This document shows positions 34,461-47,800 of a stretch of DNA of 64,000 nt, one piece after another. The stretch is taken from assembly GCA_015680905.1 (NCBI GenBank), contig CM027378.1, forward strand, positions 81,125,501 to 81,189,500, given 5' to 3'. Every line of letters begins with the position of its first letter. Positions within the stretch are counted from its first letter, which is position 1. The position numbers and the translations under genes are program-made. The notes below the pieces were generated by a model. The model was not told the origin of the DNA and searched no databases. It worked only from the letters and a program-made list of their open reading frames with translations. Source of the DNA: Coptis chinensis (lineage: Eukaryota; Streptophyta; Magnoliopsida; Ranunculales; Ranunculaceae).

Positions 34461-35289
34461 TATATAACTATATTTACATAGTCACTGGAGCTATGAAAAC
34501 TTATATTTATATAGTAACTTGATCTATGTAAATTTAAATTTACACAGTAACGTGACCTATGAAAAATTAAATATAATTTTCATAGAGAAAGCAGGCCGAT
34601 CATAACTTATGCAAAATTATTTGAAATGAACAACAGCCCAAAAAGATTTCATTTTTGAATTGAAAAAAACTTGACTTTCATATTCAAAATATTCAAAGAG
34701 TCTTTGAATTTAAAAAGTAGACAATTCTCAGATCCGGTTTTGAGTGGAAGAAACAAAATTTCCAAATCTTGATATTTTTTCTCAAATCTAATTTGTTTGG
34801 TTGGAGAACAACAAATTTCAAGAGAAATTGATTGAGAGAAAGAAAATAAGAATTTCGTATTTGAAAAAAATGAGAGAATGAGAGAAAGTGAGAAAGGAAG
34901 AATTTCGGTTGTTTTGTCATCTTATCTTCTATGTTAATTTGGTTTTGCAGGATATCTAGGGTTTACAAGAAGAGAGAATGCGGTGAGAAGAAAAAAAGAA
35001 GATAAATTTGAGATCTAAGGTTTTATGTGTGGGGGGTATTTTAGTCAGTTTGGATACTTTAGAAAAATAGGAGATTTTTATGGGTTAGTACATAATAAGG
35101 GGATTTTTATACTGGGTGTATCAACCAGGGAGATTAAACCCAAAATCTGGAGAATAATATGAATGTATCTAAAAATAAATAAAAATGACACCTCTACTAA
35201 AGAGGTCATGGAAGTTCATTAAAAATTCAGCTTACAAAAATAAATAACTAAACAGTCTGGCTTCTACACCGAGTTCTCGTCACTGCAAT
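34461..35289. other. Right part of a probable TIR repeat; no gene
   Basis: The subrepeats fade out by 34580. 35015-35120 (GGGGGGTATTTTAGTCAG to TCAACCAGGGAGATTAAACCC) is, in reverse complement, similar to the start of the duplicated unit (TATAACCTCCCTCCCATCGACCCATATC..CTCCCTATT), suggesting degenerate terminal inverted repeats of a non-autonomous element. Confidence 0.4.
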
Positions 35290-36003
35290 TGATCCAGAAG
35301 GATCTTTACAAGCATTAATAACTCTTTCGCTAATACTTGCCACTAATAGTTTTGCCAATAATTGCTACCAATAGTCTTTGCCAATAACTGCAGCCAATAG
35401 TTTCTGCGATAATCTCCACCAATAATTGCATAGTTTCCGCCTCCTGTCGCAACTTCCTGACGACATCGTCTCCAGTCACCACTTCCTGCTTCCGCTTCCG
35501 ACATGTTGGTTATACATAAAGGATGATTATAGAGTATGGTTATATCATAAAGATAGTCATAGATGAATGATGGTAATACAAGATGGTTCTACCACTACTA
35601 CAAGACTAGTTCTACTATAGGCTTATGGGACTATGAGTTAGGAGATGTAATATTATTAGGAATTCTAATACTTGTCAAACACTTGTTGATTAGGGTAAAG
35701 AGTCCCACTCTATCACGGGCAATTTAATGCATGTAAAACTCTAATAGAGTATAGAAAGTTTCACTCTATAAATAGGTATTGTAATCCAAAAGGAGCACGT
35801 ACAATAAAGAGAGACAACTTAGGTCTTGTAATCCAAAAAGGAGTAAGTAGAAAACATTCTCATTATTGTAGATCTGTTATGGACATCAATAAAAGAAAAC
35901 CCTAGAGGTTTTCCTATATATATTGTTAATCTTCTTAGTTTTATTCTTGCTTAATCTTTATACGCTTTAATAATCTTTTCTATCTACGTGGTTGTTTGGA
36001 TCA
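35290..36003 (+). repeat. 5' LTR of the gag-only element
   Basis: Runs TGATCC to GGATCA. Holds a TATAAATAGGTATTGTAATCC region (about 35775) that would serve as promoter/leader, and it ends beside the primer-binding site at 36006-36020. Confidence 0.8.
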
Positions 36004-36140
36004 AGAGGTATCAGAGCACCAAGATCTTGTGGATTAGGTGGTTTATGGTCTCAACACGTGACCGTTACAAGCAATCCCGCGAAGAAAAGAAAACACTAGA
36101 AGTTTATAGAAAACCAGTTGTGAGAAAGAATTAAGTGAGG

Positions 36141-37071
36141 ATGTCTAACAATGAAGAAAAAACAAGACTCACAAAACTTGAAGAACAGGTTGAAACCCTA
36201 ACTTCTAAGATGAACAAGTTACTGGAAACGTTGTATGCCAAAGAAGTCTCACCAATTACCACTTTAGAAAAATGTGAAGTTAGTGCCGGAAAGAGCAGGT
36301 TGTTGTAGATGCTGATGGAGACAAGACAACACAACTGAAGATGGAGCAACTGAAGACACCAGATCTAATGAAGATGTGGGTAAGTCTAAGCGTCCCATTC
36401 GAAACCTCAAAATCGACTTTAAGGTTGATATTCCAATTTATGATGGAACCATTGACGCCGATAAGTTGGATAACTGGATTGATTGATTAGAAACTTATTA
36501 CACCATATATAAGTATTCTAATTCGGATAAAATCAAGTTCGCTACATTGAAACTTTATAGTCATGCTCTTACATGGTGAAAGTCTTTCCGCAAATGCCAC
36601 GATAAATTCAAAGAGTTGATGCGAAAACAATTTTACCCGATAGGTTTTGAGCAAGAAAGATGGTTTTATCCTACCGACAGAAGTTTGGTCAAACCGTACA
36701 GGAGTATACCACTGAATTCCATAGCCAAGCATTGGTTTTGGACATCGATGTTTATGACTACGACGATGTTTTTATGAAGTATATGGGAGGTCTTGAAGAG
36801 TATATACGCAAAGAACTAAAATTGTTTGATGTAGATACTATTGAAGATACTAACGTGAAGGCTATTGCTATTGAGTCAAAGAATAGTAAAGCCAAAAAGA
36901 AAGATGACAAGCATATAAGTCTGGAAGCATATCTGATTGGAAGAATGACATGAAGAGAGATGGAAGTCAAAACAGTTCGACCTCGAAGAAGAACTATTGT
37001 GACCATTGTGAACTTTCAGGGCACACAAAAGATAGGTGTTGGAAACTTTGCCCTGAACTTCAACCTAAATA
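36141..37071 (+). pseudogene. Gag of the non-autonomous LTR element, broken
   Basis: ATG at 36141 (MSNNEEKTRLTKLEEQVETL, coiled-coil start). Stops at about 36306, 36483 and 36579 and frame changes follow. The gag core is readable: FKVDIPIYDGTIDADKLDNW, YYTIYKYSNSDKIKFATLKL, then the open 97-residue frame 36660-36953 (YRQKFGQTVQEYTTEFHSQA, MKYMGGLEEYIRKEL). It ends with a CCHC knuckle, CDHCELSGHTKDRC, near 37030. No protease, RT or integrase follows, so mobilisation would depend on a partner element. Confidence 0.78.
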
Positions 37072-37632
37072 AGGAAGGGGAAAGAAGGATAAGAAATCAA
37101 CTTTGGCGGCACAAGCAATAGAAGAACTTCTAGCGGTACGAACAGCTGATATGAAAATCAATCTCATGGTCAAAGCCGATATAGATTCAGATGATGCTAT
37201 TCATGAAGAACTCTTCAATGTCAACTTAAGCAGAGTGTTGTAGAAGCTATCATTGATTTCCGAAGCTCTTGTGAACAAGATGGGTTTGGCGACAACACCA
37301 CACCAGAAGCCGTACCCATTAGGATGGATATAGATTATAGAAAGCTTTAAAATTGAAGATCACTAAACGGTGTCACTATACTAGAAAAGGCGTTTATCCG
37401 TTAGCTCTGGGGTGTTACACTCACTTAGACAAAAAGTATTAAGGGGTGTATCCGTTACTTAAATTAATTTTAGTAACGGTTATATTTGTTACTATTGCAG
37501 AAAGGGTCAACTTCCTAGCAGGTCCAAGTGGTACAGTCGTGACAACTGACAAGGGGACTTCTGAGTTCCCTCATCTCAAAATTTAGCTTGAGCAGGAGCT
37601 CAAGGCTCCTAAAAGGAAGGAAGGGGAACGGG

Positions 37633-38176
37633 GGATCCAGGAGGATCTTTACAAGAATTAATAACTCTTCCGCAAATACTTGCCGCTAATAGTTCCACCA
37701 ATAATTGCAGCCAATAGTCGCTGCTTCTAACGATGGCATCTCCAGTCACTGCTTCCTGCTTCTACTTTCTCTTCTGCTTTCAACATGTTGGTTATACACT
37801 TGTTGTCTAATGTTTGTCAAACACTTGTTGTGTAGGATAAAGAGTCTCACTCTATATCTAAGTCTTGTAACCCTAATAAGAGTAATTTAGTGCATGTAAA
37901 ACTCTAATAGAGTAAGGAAAGTTTCACACTCTATAAATAGGTCTTGTAAAAAGAGCGAGTACAATAGTGAGAGATAACTTAGGTCTTGTAATCCAAAAAA
38001 GAGCAACTAGAAAACCTTCTCATTATTGTAGATCTATTTTGGACATCAATAAGAGAAAACCCTATAGAATATAGAACCCTAGAGGATATTTTTCCTCGGT
38101 TGTTAATCTTCTTAGTTTTATTCTTGCTTAATCTTTCTTCTCTTTAATAATCTTTTCTATGTGATTGTTTGGATCA
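37633..38176 (+). repeat. 3' LTR of the gag-only element
   Basis: Partner of 35290-36003 with a G in place of the first T and about 170 bases shorter. The shortened parts lie in the repeat-rich CCAATAATTGC section and after TGTTGGTTATACA. Confidence 0.8.
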
Positions 38177-38893
38177 GCAGCAGCATAGTTAGTAAGTTAG
38201 CCAACTGAGCATCCTATTTTCAAAATGCTTCCTCCTAAATTCCTAACAAACTGAGCATCCTATTTTCCAAATTGCTACTACTAGAAAGCATTCATCTCTT
38301 TGTACACCATTCATTCCACATAAACCTATTTAATCTGTTTAGAAAGTTATTTTCATAAACACAACTCAAGCATTAGAAGAAAGGCAGTATTCATATTAAG
38401 CTTTGGCGCCTGAAGAGAACCGTATGAGTAGACATGCTCAAAAGGGGAATTATATGCTCAGTTGGAGATTATGTACAATGCATAATACACAAATTTGTGG
38501 AAGCACATCAACTGCAGCTGAAACTCTAACAAAATGCAGCAGTCAACTGCCTTGCTGACCTAGCTTCATGTTAATTAATGTATGCATCTCTCTCCGGCTT
38601 GGGAAATACTTGATCTCTTCACATGATCATCTTGAAGGACTGGAAGTAGAAAAATACACCTTGAGTTTGCATAGCCATTCCGAGACCAAACAAAACCATT
38701 AACGCCTGCGAGCATCCGAAATTCTGAACCAAACGATAGAAGACTTTCTGTGTTGCACCAAGGTAAAAAATTACAAATTAGAAAATCTTCTGCCGCTTTC
38801 CTTCCATCTTTGACACCTCTATAGTCTATAATCTATACACAATGGATCTTGTCAGACAGGTCCTTGCATGACGAGTATGTAGACCGTTCACTT
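38177..38893 (-). other. 3' flank of the folate transporter gene
   Basis: Lies between the stop codon at 38894 and the gag-only element; it should contain the 3' untranslated region. No clear AATAAA on the minus strand was picked out. Short duplicates of AACTGAGCATCCTATTTTC occur near 38205 and 38250. Confidence 0.5.
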
Positions 38894-41800
38894 TTAGTTT
38901 GACTTCATCTCGATATCTGCACTCTCTTCTGTCGCCATTTCCGGGTTTTCTTTTGGTAGGAGTCCAAGGAGAGGCAAAGGCAATAAGGAACTAAGATTGC
39001 AGAGAATTATTAAGTACGCCAAATTATTAAAGCTGTCCTTTGTGACACCAAAGAGTTCAGTCAGACCCGCACCCATTAGTCCCCCAACGACACTCCCTCC
39101 GTTGGAAATGGACATGAGAGTGGCAAACAGTGTAGCCTCCATACCCTGAGGACATAATCTTGCTGCCAACACAAGTACTGGCATGAAAGATGCCTGCAAA
39201 ACCACATAATAAATGCTGTCTAACAGTAAATTTATTGGTGATGTGAAAGCGTCATTATCGATTATCTACTGAAAAAGAAAGCTAATCTAAAAAAAATAGT
39301 AGAAAAGTAGAAAGATAAATACAAAACAAAACAAAGAATAATATAATTAACAGATGAACTAAATTGGTTCAACTGTTCTCTAATATTTGGGGACGAGACC
39401 CTCGTTACTGATAAGCATTACATGTATATAGACTATAGAGTAGCTATGATTAGATTGAAGGAGGTTGTTAATACGAATAATTAGTATATAAAGGAAAAGA
39501 GCTAACCCGATTTGGTTCAGAAAAAGGTGGAAATCTAGTAACAGTATACAAGTAGCACATATGGTATAACTGTAAAAGTAATGATAAAAAATATATTACC
39601 TGCCCAAGGACAGTTATAATTAAAGAATCACCAATAGCGAACCACTCATCACTTATACCAAATTGCCGATTTAGTCCAGTAACAAGGAAAACCTGTTCAA
39701 GAGAAACGAGAAGTTTGACCTCTCAAACAATTTAATCTAGTTAAACTTTCCATATCAAAGTGCATTTTCACACACCTGTGTCATTCCAAGAACTGAACCT
39801 ATAATGGTTGTCACAAGAAATATTTTCCGCAATGCAACATTCTTCAAAAATCCATTATACAGCCCAACGCCTAATAATGACGCAATAGAAGTGACAAGCT
39901 TAACGCGACCAAGAAACTCAGCAGTAAAACCCAGTTGGTTTGTGCTGCAAGCCAAAAAAAACAAAATTTCGCTACACTTTAACAATTCTAACTTAATACT
40001 ACAAGTCTATGCAAGTATGTAACACGTAAGGAGCTGAGTTTTGAGTAGGACATCATCTGAAATGTATAAGAAGAATTGACAATGACTGGGATAGAACATA
40101 CGTAAAGTAAAACATGGCTGATTCCGAATGAGGTGTTGCCTGCCATAGAAAAATGAATAAGGTCGGCAAAAATACGTTAGGCTGCCGAATTGCTGTCCAA
40201 AGCTGAATAAGGTTCTGCTTTGAACCTTCAATGAATCCCTGGCTGACTAAAGGGTTATGTCCTCTTGTTGAACCCTGCATACTCTGTTCTTTAACAAGAA
40301 CAGCAACTGCAGATGTTATAAGTGGTAACAGCGCTGTGACACCAAAAACAAACCTGCAACCAACAACAATCATTTTATTGGTTAGGTAAGCGAGTCAGCG
40401 AAGGTTCAACTACAACAGAGTATTCAGAAAAAGAATATAAATCACGTACCTTACACCATATGCCTCCACCAGTGAGCCACTAAAGTAGGCACTTATAATC
40501 CCCCCAAAAGCAGAAGATCCCCAACACAAAGACTGAAGAGATCCAGATGTGCTTTGTGACTCACCACGAGCTCTTTCTACGACCATGGAATCTACAACCT
40601 GCACAGCACCTCATTTTTACGGATTCAAATTAACGATGCCATGGGAATATAGCAATACATAAGCTAGAGTCAAGGATTCACACATAAATGCATATACACT
40701 TCAACATTAGTTTGTATACAGTGCTTAGGTTTGTAGAAAAGCACATGGAAATGAGTCAGGCAGTCGGCATCCCTTTTTAGTGAGGACCACAAGTCCCCTA
40801 AAAGGTTACCCTGCCAGAATGTGTCAAATAACACATTTGGTTGAACATCCATGGATTATTAACACTATCCCCGTGGTAAATCTATTTATATGCGATGCAT
40901 TGTACTTGATGTCCAAAATAGACATTCCAGTATCAAAGCCCCATATTGCTACCCTATAGAAGCCGTGAATCCACACTCAGATAAGATGCAAGTTTGGGGG
41001 GGGGAGGGCAAAAAAAAAACTGCAAGATCAGTGAGTCCTTTGTGAGCAATGAGTGTGCTTTGATACTTACAACATCTGAAAAGGCAACAGAAAGTGATCC
41101 AAGAAGAATACAGAAAGCAGCATCGTACTTGCTGTCGACAAAGGTAGCCATCAAAGACCAAGAAAGAGCCCCAAGAAGACCCGATAAAACAAGGTATGAC
41201 CTTCTTCGGTAACCAAAAAGAGGAAAAGAATCACTGTGAAGGCCAAAAACTTGTTACAACTCCTGAATAGAAGAGATATGGGTACTACTGAACAAAATAA
41301 GAAGACCACAAGAATAAGAAAAAGAACAAACAAACAAACAAACAAACAAACCAACCTGATAAAACCATAGAGAGGCTTGATTAGCCATGGTAATGCAGAA
41401 ACACCAGTTACCACTGCTGTCTAATTAACAACGAAGAATTTGTCAGTCCTAATGATATTCGTACTCAATTACCAATCCACTTAATATATAAGATAAACTT
41501 CCATGTTAGTATTAACTTAATTCCTAAACACATCCACATTTTATAGAGATAATTAATTGTCAATTGAGCAAAAACAAAAACTTTGGTAGTAGGATAAAAT
41601 AAAAAGGAATTCGATCACCGAATAGAATATAATTGTTTGCACTGAAGTATAACATAAACTAAAATGGCATTTAAGCTACACTCCCAAAAACCTATTGTCT
41701 TACATTCATTGCTGAATATTTCAAGACTTAATGTTGCATCAACAAAAAAAAAACAGGTAAAAAAGGGAATCAGGTTGTGCACACATAAAAGGTGTGAGCA

Positions 41801-44800
41801 CTTGGTGGTCCTTAGATCAAATACTCATGAATCGTTTAAAGAAGTTGAAGATTATTAAAAGATGGATCCATAATTTCTTTCAAAGAAAATTTTCAGTGGT
41901 GAAGTTGTTTGAAACATTTTTTAACACTAAGTACTTGTATTGTAAATTTTAAACACACTCACCAATCTATATTAGTTTGCAGCTAAAATCAATATTTGTG
42001 GCATAGGACTGTTTTACTTTTGTCCAAAGAAAACGGGTGAAACAATGATTTTTCCAAAGCAAATCCAGATGACGTTAACTTTGTCACTCACCACCATGTT
42101 TGAGTACATCCATAAATTGTATATGTTGGGGAAAACGATGTCAATCGATCCCCACTAAGATAGCTTGAATATGAACACTCTAAACTCCAATAAAAAAATC
42201 TAAGGTTTCACTACAACCAACAACCACAGACATAAGCTATGGAATTAACTATCTTAAACAAGCAATAGCAATGTAAAATAAAACTTACCACTATTAGACA
42301 CAAGATATAACGTGGTTTGGCTAATGATGCCTACTTCCACAAGAGCCAATTATTTTATAAGTGTGAGAATGAAAATTACAATCTCTCCAAACTTACTAGA
42401 TCTCTCTTCACTAATATCTCCTTACAAGCTTTATCTTTTTGCAAGGGTTTTCTCTCTTGTATGACTTGTGTGACTTATGGGTAAACAACCCTAACTTCAT
42501 ATATATTGGATTCTGAAATTTCGGTGTGAAACGAAATTCCAAATCATCTCGGTTTGTCTACTGAAAACCGGACTCCTAACTGTGCACAGCATAGGGGCGC
42601 ACGTGTAAACTTAACCAGAAGCATCAACTTCAAACGATGTGAGCAAGTCATTCAAACTCCTCAGAGTCGATCCCATGGGGTCGTCCATCTTCACTTCATG
42701 AGGGAGTGCGCCCCTTAACCAAGGCAAATACAAGGGTGTGTGCCTCTTGTATACCACCAGGTCGTACCAGCAAGATGGTGAGGGCTCCCCCCCCATGAAG
42801 GGGATACATCCACACATTCCCAAATCACAATAGGAGTGTGCTACCATTCCGACGGTAGCACAATAAACATAAAACTTGCCCTTTGGCAAAACTTTGGTCA
42901 TCATATCCGACCTATTTTTGTCGGTATAGATCTTCTCAATACACAATTGTTTATCTTCTAGAACTTCTCTAATATAATAATAACGCACATGTATGTGTTT
43001 GGATCTAGAATGAAAACTCAGATTCTTATTCAAATGGATGGCGCTCTGACTGTCACAAAAAACTACAAACTGTTTCTATTTTAGCCCTAGTTCATTGAAG
43101 AACTTGTTCATCCATATCATCTCTTTGTTTTTTTAGTGGAGAGGGCAATACACTTTTGCAACTTCAATAGCCAATAAACTGCTCCCCCTGCAAATGTAAA
43201 CAAATAACCACCGGAAGTGAACTTCATTGAGTCAACATCACCTGCCATCTGTGTAGCCTTCAAGTAAAGTTTTACTCCCACCAAAACACAAACACACCTT
43301 GGAAGTGCCCTTGAAATATCTCAATATTCACTTAACACCTTCCCAATGCTTTTTACCCGAATTTGACAGAAATCGGCTTACAACACCGATGGCGAAAGCA
43401 ATATCCGGTCTTGTACACATCATTGCATACATCAAGCTGCCCATTGCGGATGCATAAAGAATCTTTTGCATTTCTTTCTTCTCATGCTCACCCTTTGGAC
43501 ACTTATCTTTGGTCATGTAGAATTGACCATCAAGCGGACAACTCACTGGCTTTGCTTGATCCATGTTGAATCTCTTCAACACCTTCTCAATATAGCTTCC
43601 TTTACAAAGCCACAACTTCTCACTCTTTCTGTCACGAGCGATCCACATACCAAGTATTTGCTTTCAGGGGTGAACCTAGCATTTCAACTCTCCCCAGACT
43701 AAACAACGATAGCCAGAGTCTTAAACAAAAAAAATAATATACACATTCCAAAGAAACAACTGAAACACCATAATTCACAATTCACAAGTAGCCAAATATA
43801 TATACTAATTCATCAAAATATCTTGTAAAGTTCAACTACAAATCTATTTAAAAAGAAAAACTAATTAAACGGCATTTTACGAGTTTTGCAGGCGTCAAAA
43901 TCATTTATTACCAAATCCAGATCAATATCATTAGCAAAATCCCTTTTAATGTAGATAACCATTGAATCTGCAAGAAACTCATCCTCCATCTTGTTTCGAA
44001 ACTGTGTTTTGATAAGTTTCATGGCTGAGAACGCCCTTCTGTAGTTGCTGTAGATATGGGAAGAATAAGTACAAGACGAACTAATCTATAGTAAGACTTC
44101 GACTTTCCAGTTTCAACTAATCTTCTACACAGCTCAAATATCGTGGACATATTATAGAAAACCGAATTACGACAAACATCAATCTCATAATGCTGCAGCT
44201 GAGTTATCAATATAAGTATCTCTTGATCACTGAAATCTCGAAAGTAAAATCTTTCAGCAAGACTGCAAATATCATCAATCCTAAATGATTTAAAAGCATC
44301 TTTAGGGGTCAAAGCAAAGCTAAGAGTAAAAAACTCTAATGTTTTCTTGGTGAATCTACTTTTCAACTCCATTAACTGAAAATCTATGGCACTGTTATAT
44401 ATCAACGCGATACCGATGCTCAAACGTTATGCAATCACGTTGCTGACAAGCACGACCCGTGCCCATCGTATAGCGTGAATCCATATTAGGCATATCAATA
44501 TTATTCTTCTTGCAAAACAAATTAACTTCACAAAAAAAAATGCTCCAACCATCGTCTCTCAGGTTTTGAAAGAGTACTTCTGTGGTGGAGAGGAGACTAA
44601 ATGCATAGCATTAATAATGTCTTGAGATTTTGCAAAGTATGTCAGCGACTCCCATAATCTTACGTAGCAAATGTAACATGAAAACAAACTCAAACGATCT
44701 AAGTGCAATAAGAGCACCTTTAGCTTCCCCCCGTTTAGAATTAATTGATCCATTTTTTGTGTTGTTCTCAAGAACACGAGAAAGTGCACTAAATGAAACT

Positions 44801-47800
44801 ATCAAACTCTTCACAGATCAAAAATGGGAGCTCCAACGAGTAGACCCAGCTCTCTGCAATGCCGTAATCTGATTCTCCCCCCTTCCTGTCTCCAGTTCAC
44901 CACAATCAGTATTCTAAAAAACGGCTTAGGTGGCCGTTTAGGCGGTGCCTAGCCGTACTGATTTTCACCCTAAACGGTTGATAAAACGGTGGACCGTTTA
45001 ATCAGGACTTGGCGGCGGATTAATCGGTCTAGGCGGGGCTGGACGGTTTAGAAGGTCCAGTTTGTTTTTTTGGCCCAATTTGTTATAAGCCCAATTAAAT
45101 TTAAAATCCTATAGGCCCAATTTAAATTTAGTTAAAAAAAATCCCGATAGGGGTTAGAAACAAACAATCGGGCTCTTCTTCTCAGTCTCTCTTCTTTAAC
45201 AAAAGATCAACTGCTCTTCTTCTTCTTCTCGGTCAAGATTCTTCAACAAACAATCCAGTTCAACCGATTCTGCTCTTCTTTTCGGTATGTATTTCTTCTC
45301 TCCAATTCTGCTCTCTTTTTTTCTTCTCTTTTTTTTTCTTCTCTTAGCAATCCAGCAACCAAAGTAAATTAAAATAGCTAAGGTCAAACAATCCTCACAA
45401 CACGTAAACCATGGCGCGACTAACAGATCCCACCTCATTCTGTTTCCATGATTGTTGATGGAAGTGCGTTGTGCACCACTATTAGAGAAAAAATAAATTA
45501 ATTATACATATATATTTAAATAATTAATTAATTAAATAAAACCGCCTAGCGCCTAGCGAAATCTAGCCGCTTCTAAAGACTAGGCTCCACTATGTCCGTC
45601 CTACTACCTTTAAGCGTTTTTAGAACATTGACCACAGTCAATCAATTTTTGAATTTCTTCGACTTGAACTAGTAACTCAGCTTGGCGCTTAGGAGAAGTC
45701 TTAAAATAATTGACAATTATGCCCAACTTCGAAACAATGCACGTAATACGCACTAGAGCACTCCCTAAGAAATAAAGCTTGCAATCCATTCCAAGCACCC
45801 TGCATGTTGCTAGCACTATCATACCCTTGACCCCTCATATCATCAACAAAGAGATTGTTCCGAACAAGAATATCACATATTTCATTCTTGAGGGTTTGTG
45901 AACAAGTGTCATCAACGCAAACAACATCTAAAAACTGTTCACGTACAAAACCATCATAGTCGATAAATCTTAATACAATAGCCATTTGTTCTTTATTTGA
46001 AGCATCTTGTGATTCATTAACAAAAATACAAAACTTAGCATCTCCAACTTCCTCACGAATCTTACCCCTCATATAATCACTAATAATATTCAAAAACTCT
46101 TTTTGAATATTCGGAAAAGTATATGTGCTTTTTTCGGAAGCCTTTTTGAATATCCAACTCTTTGGAGTTTTGAACGGCCTTGATTATCCTTTTCAATAGT
46201 TCTAGCAACATTAGATGTCTTGGTTTCTTTTAGTTTAAAGAATGAATCTATCTTTCGCACTCCCTTTGGCATTTTAGACGTATGAAACATTAAAATAAAA
46301 AACAAAGGAAAAGAAAAACCAATTAACCATCAACATTTCATATTTTAAAAAAGAAAAGAAAAAAAAAAAAAAAACTAACATATATAATAAATTACCTGAG
46401 GAGAACGAATAGTAGAATAAGTGAAGAACGTGGATTAGAATTAGGCAATTAGAGTTGCTAGTGAGGAATGAAGAATCAAGATTTCAAGAGATATCGCCGG
46501 GTTGTTCTTTTGTTTATCGTCTGTATTTCTATTCATGAGATATCGTCGGGTTCTTTTGTTTATCGCTGGGTTGTTAGACTTCAAGAAAAACTTTTGGGTA
46601 ACTGGGCCGAGCTTTAGATTTAAATACATACTAATTTTTTTTTTACCCAAACGGACCCCAGGCTAAAAGCCTGGTGTAGCCCTCTGTTTGCTGGGTCCGC
46701 TCCTGTTTACTTTGCTTGACCCAAATCCTTCATCTCAAAAGACTTGCTCAAGTCTTTCTTCAAATTGGATATCTTATTAATGTTCTGGCCAACTATCAAC
46801 ATATCATCCACATACAGCAAGAGCACTATGAAATCCCCATCTGAAAACTTCTGAACAAACACACACTGATCAGACGCAGACTTCTTGTAGCATTGTTTCA
46901 CCATGAAGGACTCAAACTTGATGTACCACAGTCTCGGTGCCTACTTCAAACCATATAAACTTTTTCTTAGTTTGCATACAAAATGCTCCTTGCCTTTGAC
47001 CTCAAAACCCTCTAGCTAGTCCATGTAGACATCTTCCTTATGATCATCATGAAGAAAAGTTGTATTGACATCTAGTTGCTCAATCTCTAGATTCATACTT
47101 GTGGCCAAACCCAATACCACCCTGATAGAAGTCATCTTAACAACAAGAGCAAAAATTTCATCAAAGTCAATATCTTTCCTTTGACCAAATCCCTTCACAA
47201 CAAGACGAGTTTTGTGCCTTGGATATGGATTACTCTCTTCATGCTTGACTTTGAAAATCCTCTTGTTCTTGAAAATTTTTCTTTTTTTTGGTTTCTCAAC
47301 TAAGTCATCTCATCTTGTATGGTCTTTAACCATTTCTCTTTATTTGTACCTTCAAGAGCCTCTTGATAGTACATAGGTTCTCCACCATCGAATAGTAAAA
47401 CATATGTATGTGGTGGGTACCTAGTTGAAGCTTGTCTTTCTCTCTCGGATCTCCTCACTTTGTCTTCTTGTGGCTCAGGAGGATGCACTTTTTCTTGCTC
47501 AGGTGGTGATTCATGCACAGTTTCTGCATTTTCTATCTCAATAGGTTCAATCCTATCATAAACAATAGGATCATCATCATAAGCCTCAAACCCATGGTTC
47601 TCTGCATTCTCAATGTTTTTTGCAACTTGTTCTACAATAGGAACTTCTGGTTCTAAATCAACAAGATCATCAACAAAAGCTTCTAGCTTCTCACCATTCT
47701 CAAAATCTTCTATTGTTTGGTCTTCCAAGAACACATCTCAACTTCGGATTACCTTCTTGTTGATCGGATCATAAAGTTTGTAACCAAAATTCTCATCCCC

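Larger units (their letters stand above)
35290..38176 (+). mobile_element. Gag-only non-autonomous LTR retrotransposon
   Basis: LTRs 35290-36003 and 37633-38176 share the start GATCCAG(A/G)AGGATCTTTACAAG and the end TTGTTTGGATCA; the ends TGATCC/GGATCA form a short inverted repeat. After the 5' LTR comes AGGTATCAGAGCACC (initiator-Met-tRNA type primer-binding site); before the 3' LTR comes a purine tract AAGGAAGGAAGGGGAACGGG. The 1.6 kb interior encodes only gag. Flanks GCAAT / GCAGC match at 3 of 5 bases, so the target duplication is uncertain. Confidence 0.82.
43665..46705 (-). mobile_element. hAT transposon inserted in the Copia RT
   Basis: Terminal inverted repeats CAGGGGTGAACC (43665) and CAGGAGCGGACC (reverse complement at 46705) are of the CAGGGGCGGACC type. 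The 8-base target duplication TTTGCTTT / TTTACTTT (43657-43664 and 46706-46713) has one mismatch. The interior encodes a DUF4371/hAT-dimerisation transposase. Comparison with the second Copia shows the insertion splits the RT between DLGQAK and the following ILG. Confidence 0.9.

Noticed and set aside
44444..44466. Possible tRNA or structured RNA near CACGACCCGTGCCCATCG
   Set aside because: Lies within the hAT transposase coding region and does not form a cloverleaf by eye.
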